Source of the DNA: Burkholderiaceae bacterium | GTDB taxonomy: Bacteria; Pseudomonadota; Gammaproteobacteria; Burkholderiales; Burkholderiaceae | DNA length: 6,657 nt | Direction of reading: 5' to 3' | Assembly: GCA_947457745.1 (NCBI GenBank) | Contig: CANGWT010000094.1 | Coordinates: forward strand, 1-6,657 | In this document: positions 1-5,578 of the stretch, one piece after another | Position numbering within the stretch: position 1 is the first letter of the stretch | Layout of the letters: each line of letters starts with the position of its first letter | Made by a program: the position numbers and the translations under genes | The notes under the pieces: model-generated | Told to the model about the DNA's origin: nothing | The model's input: only the letters and a program-made list of their open reading frames with translations | Database searches by the model: none

Positions 1-995
1 CTTGCGAAAAATCAACATCGATTTATATTGTTACTAATACGACTGTTGCCCCTTTGTATGCAGAGCGCCTCACTAAGACTTTAGAAAAACTTGGTAAGCC
101 AGTCAGAACGATTGTCTTGCCTGACGGAGAGTCTTATAAGGACTGGAAAAATCTCCAGCTGATTTTTGATGATCTCCTCAAGTATGGAGCTGATCGTCAA
201 ACGATATTGGTAGCTTTAGGTGGCGGTGTTATTGGGGACATGACTGGCTTTGCTGCCGCTAGCTTTATGCGCGGCATTCGTTTTATTCAGGTCCCAACAA
301 CCTTATTAGCTCAGGTGGACTCCTCTGTTGGCGGCAAGACGGGCATTAACCATCCGCTCGGAAAAAATATGATCGGGGCGTTTCATCAGCCAGCAGCAGT
401 CATTGCCGATCTCAATACCTTAAAGACCTTACCTGCTCGCGAACTCTCTGCAGGCCTGGCCGAAGTAGTTAAGCATGGTGCGATTGCAGATGCTGAGTTC
501 TTAAATTGGATTGAAGCAAATGCTAAAGCTTTACTAGCCTGCGACACTGCTGCTATGGCGCATGCGGTCTTACGCTCTTGCGAAATTAAATCAGCCGTAG
601 TGTCTGCCGATGAAAGAGAAAGTGGTATTCGTGCCACATTGAATTTCGGGCATACCTTTGGTCATGCAATCGAAGCGGGTATGGGCTATGGCGAGTGGTT
701 GCATGGTGAAGCTGTTGGCTGCGGTATGGTCATGGGTGCAGACCTTTCAAGACGCCTGAACTTTATTACTCAAGACGAGGCTAACCGCCTAACTCAAATC
801 ATTCAATCCATGAATCTGCCGATAGCGCCACCCAAGTTTGGCGCACAGCGTTATATGGAATTAATGCAAGTAGATAAAAAGACTGAGGGCGGACAAATTC
901 GCTACGTCGTTCTAGAAAAGATTGGCAAAGCCCAAATTCAGAGTGTTCCTGATGCTCAGGTCATAGAGACCCTAACAGCAACCGGAGCAGTTTAA
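1..995 (+). CDS. aroB: 3-dehydroquinate synthase AroB (5' end outside window)
   Basis: AroB converts DAHP to 3-dehydroquinate, the second step of the cytoplasmic shikimate pathway, using NAD and a divalent metal. The frame is open from base 3, and the residues before the TTG at 54 (IYIVTNTTVAPLY) match the family, so that TTG is an internal Leu and not the start. About 330 residues are visible of a usual ~360, so roughly 30 to 35 N-terminal residues are missing. Visible motifs are the nucleotide-binding GGGVIGD (219-239), TTLLAQVDSSVGGKTG, and HPLGKNMIGAF. The three metal ligands are intact: Glu in GLAEVVK (462-464), the first His of GHTFGHA, and His 17 residues later in WLHGEAV, as in E. coli Glu184/His247/His264. 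It ends in TAA. The next gene, cyaY, is convergent and only 13 bp away with no terminator between. Family assignment is very secure. Confidence 0.97.
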   Translation, partial: CEKSTSIYIVTNTTVAPLYAERLTKTLEKLGKPVRTIVLPDGESYKDWKNLQLIFDDLLKYGADRQTILVALGGGVIGDMTGFAAASFMRGIRFIQVPTTLLAQVDSSVGGKTGINHPLGKNMIGAFHQPAAVIADLNTLKTLPARELSAGLAEVVKHGAIADAEFLNWIEANAKALLACDTAAMAHAVLRSCEIKSAVVSADERESGIRATLNFGHTFGHAIEAGMGYGEWLHGEAVGCGMVMGADLSRRLNFITQDEANRLTQIIQSMNLPIAPPKFGAQRYMELMQVDKKTEGGQIRYVVLEKIGKAQIQSVPDAQVIETLTATGAV

Positions 996-1008
996 TTTCC
1001 TGGCTGAC

Positions 1009-1392
1009 TTATCTTGGTAGCAGGCCAATGGTGATCGTTTGGCCAGCTTGAGCACTGGCAAATTCCGATAAATCGCCTAGTAGTTCGCGCCCAGTTTTAG
1101 TATCCAACCACAGTGGTGAAGCTACGGTACCCGCCCAACGATAGTGGTAACCACCAGATTTAGCCGCTACCCAAATCTCGTGCAAAGGGGGCTGGGTATT
1201 GACCACTATCACGCTGCGATCTCTGAAACGAATATTGATTACGTTTCCTCCCTGGCGCTCTACATCCAGATCTAGATCTAGAGCATCGTCTGCGGCTTCT
1301 AAGGCCACTTCTATAGACTCCAATAACTTACTACCCAACTGATGAAATTGCTTATCGTCAATCGTTTCCACATTTAAATTGCCTGGCTTCAT
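1009..1392 (-). CDS. cyaY: Iron donor protein CyaY (bacterial frataxin)
   Basis: CyaY is a small cytoplasmic iron-binding protein that modulates iron-sulfur cluster assembly at IscS/IscU. I chose the ATG at 1392 (127 aa) because AGGA lies 7 nt upstream of it on the minus strand, and because the frataxin fold starts soon after (DDKQFHQLGSKLLESIE, about residues 12-28). In-frame ATGs at 1407, 1422 and 1437 would add up to 15 residues, but those at 1407 and 1437 lack a clear Shine-Dalgarno. The acidic first helix carries alternating Leu-Asp (about residues 35-43), consistent with the iron-binding patch. The signature region N-x-Q-x-PLHEIWVAAK-x-GGYHY spans about residues 65-84. E. coli CyaY is 106 aa; here a short N-terminal lead and a C-terminal tail make it longer. 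It diverges from lptM, the same arrangement as cyaY/yifL in E. coli. The family is secure; the start is likely. Confidence 0.93.
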   Translation of the reverse strand: MKPGNLNVETIDDKQFHQLGSKLLESIEVALEAADDALDLDLDVERQGGNVINIRFRDRSVIVVNTQPPLHEIWVAAKSGGYHYRWAGTVASPLWLDTKTGRELLGDLSEFASAQAGQTITIGLLPR

Positions 1393-1399
1393 ATTAGAG

Positions 1400-1403
1400 T
1401 CCT
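1400..1403 (-). promoter_or_regulatory. Ribosome binding site deciding the cyaY start
   Basis: On the minus strand AGGA precedes the ATG at 1392 by 7 nt. It is the best Shine-Dalgarno-like match among the candidate starts examined (1392, 1407, 1437), and so favours the 127-residue product over the 142-residue one. Confidence 0.6.
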
Positions 1404-1439
1404 GCATGCTATATTCAATCATTCGTTTTAGAGACATTC

Positions 1440-1631
1440 ATGATAGCGATTCTTAAAAGAACTCTTGGCATTAGCCTTCTAATATCCCTTGTTGGATGTG
1501 GGGTTAGAGGGCCCTTGTATTTGCCAAATGTGCCAGCGGCGCCCAGCCCTCCTGCTGAGCCAGAACCCAAAGGCAAGCTCTATCCACCCCAAAGCCCTAC
1601 TGCTACCAACCCCACATCGACCAAGCAATGA
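1440..1631 (+). CDS. lptM: LptM/YifL-type small outer-membrane lipoprotein
   Basis: This 63-residue protein has a Sec signal peptide with an early Lys-Arg (residues 6-7), a hydrophobic stretch (8-18) and a lipobox LVGC, giving a lipidated Cys20. Just after it, CGVRGPLYLP is the hallmark of the LptM (YifL) family; E. coli YifL has CGLKGPLYFP. The rest is Pro-rich and low complexity, as usual. In E. coli LptM is reported to bind the LptDE translocon and help its oxidative maturation and LPS transport; the role here is inferred from family. An AGAGA (1430-1434) five bases before the ATG is a plausible ribosome binding site. The gene diverges from cyaY and overlaps lysA by ATGA. In E. coli the equivalent gene precedes dapF; here it precedes lysA, the next step of the lysine pathway. 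Confidence 0.92.
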   Translation: MIAILKRTLGISLLISLVGCGVRGPLYLPNVPAAPSPPAEPEPKGKLYPPQSPTATNPTSTKQ

Positions 1632-2926
1632 CAAGTAAAGCGATTCCACTCCCCGACTTAGCTGGATTTACAGAACGAAATGGCACTTGGTATGCAGAGG
1701 AAATTCCATTGTCAGATTTGGCAAAAGAATTTGGTACACCCCTGTATGTCTACAGCAAAAAAGCATTAACTGAGGCCTATCAGGCCTACGACAAAGCTTG
1801 CGTAGATCCCTCTGGTAAAAGACGAGCTCGCGTTCATTATGCGATGAAGGCGAATAGCAATTTAGCGGTGATTGATTGCTTTAAAAAATTAGGCTCCGGC
1901 TTTGACTTAGTCAGCGGTGGTGAATTAGAGCGCGCCCTTGCTGTTGGCGCAGATCCAACAAGTTTAGTGTTTGCAGGTGTTGGTAAATCTGCTCATGAAA
2001 TTGCTCAAGCCTTGAAAGCTGGCGTTAAGTGCATCAACGTAGAGTCAATTGCAGAGCTCCACCAAATTAATCGGGTTGCCACTAAGCTCAATTGCCGCGC
2101 CCCAGTTTCTTTACGTGTGAATCCCGATGTGGATGCGCAAACGCATCCTTATATTTCTACTGGATTAAAAGGTAATAAATTTGGTATTGCTTATCACGAG
2201 GTTTTAAAAACATATCGTGAAGCTGCCTTACTGGCACAAATTGATGTGGTTGGCATTGATTGCCATATTGGCTCACAAATCACCAACACCGCACCCTATC
2301 TTGACGCGCTTGATAAAGTGCTCGAGCTAGTTACTCAATTGAAAAAAGAAGGTATTGAGATCCACCACCTTGATTTAGGTGGAGGTCTTGGGATTTCTTA
2401 TGGCGACGATAACCCGCCTGATATTACTGAGTTCACTAACACCTTACTGAATCGCGTTGCTGAACGTGGCTTTGGGCATCTCGATATTGTCTTAGAGCCT
2501 GGCAGATCCTTAGTTGGTAATGCTGGCGTGCTCTTGACCCAAGTGGAATATCTCAAGCCCGGTACTGAGAAAAACTTTTGTATTGTGGATGCAGCAATGA
2601 CAGAGTTGATGCGCCCAGCGCTCTACGAGGCTTATCACGGGATCGTTCCAGCTCAAACCAAGCAAGTTGCAAGTTCTACTTATGATGTCGTCGGACCTGT
2701 ATGTGAATCTGGTGATTGGCTTGGAAGAGATCGTCTACTTGCGGTTGAAGAGGGTGATCTACTAGCTATTCTATCTGCTGGTGCTTATGGCTTTGTGATG
2801 GCATCTAATTACAACACCAGACCAAAACCAGCAGAGATCATGGTTGATGGCAAGAATGCCTATGTCATTCGTAAACGTGAAAATATTGCCGATCTCTTTG
2901 CTAGTGAAGCCACCTTGCCAAATTGA
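1628..2926 (+). CDS. lysA: Diaminopimelate decarboxylase LysA
   Basis: LysA is a PLP enzyme that decarboxylates meso-diaminopimelate to L-lysine, the last step of lysine synthesis. The 432-residue length is normal. It has an alanine-racemase-like TIM barrel followed by a beta domain. The PLP Schiff-base lysine is Lys74 in HYAMKANSN. DCHIGSQI (His213), the phosphate-binding LDLGGGLGISY (251-253 GGG) and EPGRSLVG (290-297) follow. The catalytic Cys359 in GPVCESGDWLGRD comes from the partner subunit of the dimer, and the PLP/substrate Tyr387 is in AGAYGF. Nothing key is missing. The ATG overlaps the lptM stop (ATGA) and no good Shine-Dalgarno precedes it, so translation is probably coupled to lptM. 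Transcription likely ends at the stem-loop at 2970-2998. Related ornithine/arginine decarboxylases are unlikely given the GPVCESGD motif. Confidence 0.97.
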   Translation: MTSKAIPLPDLAGFTERNGTWYAEEIPLSDLAKEFGTPLYVYSKKALTEAYQAYDKACVDPSGKRRARVHYAMKANSNLAVIDCFKKLGSGFDLVSGGELERALAVGADPTSLVFAGVGKSAHEIAQALKAGVKCINVESIAELHQINRVATKLNCRAPVSLRVNPDVDAQTHPYISTGLKGNKFGIAYHEVLKTYREAALLAQIDVVGIDCHIGSQITNTAPYLDALDKVLELVTQLKKEGIEIHHLDLGGGLGISYGDDNPPDITEFTNTLLNRVAERGFGHLDIVLEPGRSLVGNAGVLLTQVEYLKPGTEKNFCIVDAAMTELMRPALYEAYHGIVPAQTKQVASSTYDVVGPVCESGDWLGRDRLLAVEEGDLLAILSAGAYGFVMASNYNTRPKPAEIMVDGKNAYVIRKRENIADLFASEATLPN

Positions 2927-2969
2927 TATTGCTATTGAATTAATTTGTATTGGTAAATTCTAGGCAATA

Positions 2970-2998
2970 AAAAACCCCGCTACATCAGCGGGGTTTTT
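2970..2998. terminator. Bidirectional rho-independent terminator, lysA / cytochrome c4
   Basis: The arms 2970-2981 (A5-CCCCGCT) and 2987-2998 (AGCGGGG-T5) form a perfect 12-bp stem around a 5-nt loop ACATC. On the plus strand T5 is followed by GTTTTG; on the minus strand the T run is followed by ATTG. It lies 43 bp after the lysA stop and 20 bp beyond the cytochrome gene's stop, so it can serve both convergent genes. Confidence 0.95.
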
Positions 2999-3018
2999 GT
3001 TTTGTACTTAAGAAATGA

Positions 3019-3744
3019 TTAATGCAAGCCTGCCATGTAATCAGAAACAGCTTTCATTTCTTGATCAGAAAGTTTCGTAGCAATCGTTGTCATCTGCGTA
3101 CTATTTTTACGAGTACCTTCACGGAAACTAACTAACTGATTGTAGGAATATTCAGCCCACTGTCCACCTTGGCGTGGATATTGCGCAGGAATGCCGGCAC
3201 CGTTAGGGCTATGACAGCCAGCGCAAGCTGGAACACCCTTCGATGCAATACCGCCACCATAAATACTCTTACCCAATTCAATAGCATCTTTACTTTGGGC
3301 AACACCTTGCGAAGGTACCTGCTGAGAAAGGAAAGTACCGATATTGATCATATCTTGCTCATTTAATGGCATAGACATGCCCATCATGATGGCATTCACT
3401 CTGGTGCCTTCTTTAAAATTCTTCAACTGTTTTGCTGTGTATGCAGCGTGCTGGGCAGACAACTTGGGCCAAGTAGCTACCGCACTCTGACCCTTAGGGC
3501 CATGACATGTAATACAGGCTACAACTCCGCGAGTTGCATCTCCAGAGTTATAGAGTGATTCACCAGCCGCCACATCAACTTTTGGCTTAGCCGGAACCGC
3601 AGGCTTTGCCTCTGCAGCCGGAGCCATAGGTGCTGGATCAGCGGCAAAAGCTTGTGGCGCAAGACCGCTTAGAGTGACAATAGACAGAACTGCAAAGCTA
3701 GCACTTAAGCTGGTTAATTTGGAGATTTGAGGGGTTTGACGCAT
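3019..3744 (-). CDS. Dihaem cytochrome c4 precursor
   Basis: This is a periplasmic electron carrier with two c-type haems; in the family it typically passes electrons from the bc1 complex to terminal oxidases. The 241-residue precursor has a Sec signal peptide (hydrophobic about 12-30, cleavage likely after AFA at 34). A Pro/Ala-rich linker (about 36-56) follows, then two tandem cytochrome c domains. Haem sites are CITCH (77-81) and CAGCH (174-178). Likely axial Met ligands are in the Met cluster 120-125 and at Met218 (STQM-TTIATKLSDQEM). The repeated QLxxFxEGTRxN motif in both halves shows the internal duplication that defines cytochrome c4. An AAGG lies 8 nt before the ATG. It shares its upstream region with divergent engB and its terminator with lysA. 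The Ala/Pro linker makes it somewhat longer than typical c4 (an estimate from memory). Haem attachment needs a maturation system not in this window. Confidence 0.93.
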   Translation of the reverse strand: MRQTPQISKLTSLSASFAVLSIVTLSGLAPQAFAADPAPMAPAAEAKPAVPAKPKVDVAAGESLYNSGDATRGVVACITCHGPKGQSAVATWPKLSAQHAAYTAKQLKNFKEGTRVNAIMMGMSMPLNEQDMINIGTFLSQQVPSQGVAQSKDAIELGKSIYGGGIASKGVPACAGCHSPNGAGIPAQYPRQGGQWAEYSYNQLVSFREGTRKNSTQMTTIATKLSDQEMKAVSDYMAGLH

Positions 3745-3858
3745 TATGTTTACCTTGGCAAAAATTCCTAAAAGTGTTTGGGCCCTACTTTTACAACCCT
3801 TTACCCAACACCATGAGATATTTCATGATTTTGCGTGATTTTACAATAGCTTCTGGAC
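3745..3858. promoter_or_regulatory. Divergent promoter region, cytochrome c4 / engB
   Basis: This 114-bp gap must hold promoters in both directions. For engB a -10-like TACAAT (3842-3847, five of six consensus bases) sits just before the start, with no convincing -35. For the cytochrome gene a weak pair on the minus strand is TTGTAA (3791-3796) and TTTTAG (3768-3773), spaced 17 bp. A near-perfect 16-bp palindrome (3812-3827) and a 10-bp-spaced direct repeat TGATTTT (3826-3832, 3836-3842) are candidate protein sites. The role of the region is certain from gene layout; individual boxes are tentative. Confidence 0.5.
3812..3827. repeat. Near-perfect 16-bp palindrome, operator candidate
   Basis: CATGAGATATTTCATG reads as its own reverse complement except for one mismatched pair (3817/3822). 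It lies 32 bp upstream of the engB start and 68 bp upstream of the cytochrome c4 start, where a dimeric regulator could act on either promoter. It does not match an FNR/ANR box (TTGAT-N4-ATCAA), and I do not recognise the regulator. Chance occurrence in AT-rich DNA is possible. Confidence 0.35.
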
Positions 3859-4524
3859 ATGTCTAAACTCTTTCAAGCCCGATTTGCGACCACAGTCAAT
3901 GACACCCATTGCCTGCCTGCCACTCCGCTCCGAGAAGTCGCCTTCGCTGGGCGCTCAAACGCGGGTAAATCTAGCGCAATTAATGTACTTTGCAACCAAA
4001 AACGCCTTGCTTTTGCCAGCAAAACGCCTGGGCGCACCCAACACATTAACTATTTTGGCCTTTTTGCAAAAGACGATCTCTTAGCCTATTTGGTGGATTT
4101 ACCTGGATATGGCTATGCCGCAGTCAATCATGAGACGAAATACCACTGGAATGCCCTTCTCAGCGATTACCTGCAAGAGCGAAAGCAACTGGTAGGCATG
4201 GTTTTGATTGTGGACTCTAGGCGCGGTATTACCGAACTAGACGAGCAAATGATTCAGTGGTTTGTGCCAACCGGCAAACCAATCCATATTTTGCTCAGCA
4301 AATGCGACAAGCTCAATAAAAGTGAATGTAAGCATGTCCTAGAAGCCGTACGCAAACAATTACAACAATACGATCCAGCGCTACCCGATGGCAATGGTGA
4401 TTCCAAGAAACTTACGGCACAATTATTCTCAAGCACCAAGCGCATTGGTCTAGAAGAGGCCGACAATATTGTTATTAAATGGTTATTTGCAGCGGAGACT
4501 CAAGAAGATGAAATCACAAGCTAA
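3859..4524 (+). CDS. engB: Ribosome biogenesis GTP-binding protein EngB/YsxC (YihA)
   Basis: EngB is an essential TrmE-Era-EngA-EngB-type GTPase in the cytoplasm, needed for late assembly of the 50S ribosomal subunit. The 221-residue length is normal. Switch and nucleotide motifs appear in order: G1 GRSNAGKSS (31-39), G2 around TPGRT (56-60), G3 DLPGYGYA (80-87), G4 SKCDKL (147-152, a Ser variant of TKxD) and G5 SSTK (191-194). The N-terminal QARFATTVN wording is typical of Burkholderiales. The start is fixed: an in-frame TAG at 3847-3849 lies just upstream, and no other Met occurs until deep in the protein. No Shine-Dalgarno precedes the ATG, and the -10-like box ends only 11 nt before it, so the leader would be very short or absent. 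The 3' end overlaps hemB by 17 bp, indicating cotranscription. It diverges from cytochrome c4. Confidence 0.96.
   Translation: MSKLFQARFATTVNDTHCLPATPLREVAFAGRSNAGKSSAINVLCNQKRLAFASKTPGRTQHINYFGLFAKDDLLAYLVDLPGYGYAAVNHETKYHWNALLSDYLQERKQLVGMVLIVDSRRGITELDEQMIQWFVPTGKPIHILLSKCDKLNKSECKHVLEAVRKQLQQYDPALPDGNGDSKKLTAQLFSSTKRIGLEEADNIVIKWLFAAETQEDEITS
4494..4497 (+). promoter_or_regulatory. Ribosome binding site of hemB, inside engB
   Basis: GGAG within the engB coding sequence lies 10 nt before the ATG at 4508. It supports that ATG as the hemB start over the in-frame TTG at 4469, which would add 13 residues (LLNGYLQRRLKK...) that do not resemble HemB N-termini. Confidence 0.6.
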
Positions 4525-5527
4525 CTCTATATTGAGCTTTCCGGCTCATCGCCCTCGTCGTATGCGACGTGATGATTGGGCACGCCGCCTGATGCAAGAA
4601 CATCATCTCAGTACAAGCGACCTAATCTATCCAGTATTTTTGCTCGAGGGCACAAATCAATCTCAAGCTGTTGCATCAATGCCTGGGGTTAATCGCGCAT
4701 CTCTCGATTTACTTTTTAGCGTTGCCGAAGAATGTGTTGCATTAGGCATTCCCGTCTTAGCACTTTTTCCGGTGATTGATACATCTCTAAAAACACCAGA
4801 CGGCAAAGAAGCATTTAATCCGAATGGCTTAGTGCCAAACGCAGTACGTGAACTCAAGAAACGCTTTCCTAATTTGGGCATCATGACCGATGTAGCACTT
4901 GATCCTTACACAAGTCATGGTCAAGATGGTGTCCTAGATGATCAAGGCCGAATCCTGAATGATGAGACCACGGCAATCTTGGTACAACAAGCGGTTGCTC
5001 AAGCACAAGCTGGTGTTGATATCGTTGCACCATCGGACATGATGGATGGTCGCATCGGAAAAATTCGAGAAGCCTTAGAGCAAAAAAATCTGATACATAC
5101 CCGCATCATGGCTTATTCCGCCAAATATGCATCTGCTTTTTATGGCCCATTTCGTGACGCAGTCGGCTCAGCAAAAAACTTAGGTAAGGCTGATAAAAAA
5201 ACCTATCAAATGGATTGTGCTAATACAAACGAGGCTTTGCGGGAGGTTGCACTCGATATTAGCGAAGGTGCTGATATGGTGATGGTCAAACCTGGCATGC
5301 CCTACTTAGACATCGTTCGTAGAGTACGTGATGAGTTTAACTATCCTACTTATGCCTATCAAGTGAGTGGTGAGTACGCTATGCTTAAAGCCGCTGCACA
5401 AAATGGTTGGCTTGATCATGATGCTGTGATGATGGAGTCATTGCTAGCATTTAAACGTGCTGGTGCAGATGGCATCTTGACCTATTTTGCACTTGAGGCT
5501 GCGCGCCTTTTAAAGACATCTAAGTAA
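4508..5527 (+). CDS. hemB: Delta-aminolevulinic acid dehydratase (porphobilinogen synthase)
   Basis: HemB condenses two 5-aminolevulinate molecules into porphobilinogen, the first common step of tetrapyrrole (haem) synthesis, as a homo-octamer in the cytoplasm. The chosen ATG gives 339 residues, normal for the family, and begins near the typical FPAHRPRRMRRD. The two active-site lysines are present: Lys206 in YSAKYASAFYGPF and Lys261 in MVMVKPGMPYLD, numbered almost as in the Pseudomonas aeruginosa enzyme (205/260). The metal-switch segment DVALDPYTSHGQDG (128-141) has Ala130, Asp132 and Asp140 where the E. coli zinc enzyme has three cysteines. This is therefore the magnesium-type enzyme that needs no catalytic zinc. 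APSDMMDGRIG and QVSGEYAM are also canonical. The start overlaps engB by 17 bp, so the two are cotranscribed and possibly coupled. A stem-loop follows at 5541-5569. Confidence 0.97.
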   Translation: MKSQANSILSFPAHRPRRMRRDDWARRLMQEHHLSTSDLIYPVFLLEGTNQSQAVASMPGVNRASLDLLFSVAEECVALGIPVLALFPVIDTSLKTPDGKEAFNPNGLVPNAVRELKKRFPNLGIMTDVALDPYTSHGQDGVLDDQGRILNDETTAILVQQAVAQAQAGVDIVAPSDMMDGRIGKIREALEQKNLIHTRIMAYSAKYASAFYGPFRDAVGSAKNLGKADKKTYQMDCANTNEALREVALDISEGADMVMVKPGMPYLDIVRRVRDEFNYPTYAYQVSGEYAMLKAAAQNGWLDHDAVMMESLLAFKRAGADGILTYFALEAARLLKTSK

Positions 5528-5540
5528 TTAATAGTTCAAA

Positions 5541-5569
5541 AAGTTAAATGGGTTATGCCCATTTAACTT
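5541..5569. terminator. Stem-loop between convergent hemB and dsbD
   Basis: A perfect 12-bp inverted repeat, AAGTTAAATGGG (5541-5552) and CCCATTTAACTT (5558-5569), surrounds the loop TTATG. On the minus strand the arm runs into a T5 stretch (CTTTTTG), giving a plausible terminator for dsbD. On the plus strand it is followed by CTAAGTAG with no U tract, so for hemB it may only slow polymerase or protect the 3' end. The stem is AT-rich with just four GC pairs. Confidence 0.65.
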
Positions 5570-5578
5570 CTAAGTAGC

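Noticed and set aside
54..56. TTG at 54 as the aroB start
   Set aside because: The frame is open to the left edge and the upstream residues align with AroB, so the gene starts outside the window.
386..637. Open frame on the minus strand inside aroB
   Set aside because: It lies wholly antisense to a conserved gene, has no recognisable domain, and is most simply a shadow of the aroB codon pattern.
3821..3847. A full sigma-70 -35/-10 pair for engB
   Set aside because: TACAAT is a fair -10, but no hexamer at 15 to 18 bp spacing matches TTGACA better than three of six, so only the -10 is noted.
4254..4466. Minus-strand open frame inside engB
   Set aside because: Antisense to conserved GTPase sequence; the composition looks like a reverse-frame shadow and no family is recognised.
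4469..4471. TTG at 4469 as the hemB start
   Set aside because: The extra residues do not resemble HemB, and the ATG at 4508 has a better ribosome binding site.
4663..4884. Minus-strand open frame inside hemB
   Set aside because: Antisense shadow of a highly conserved gene with no motif of its own.
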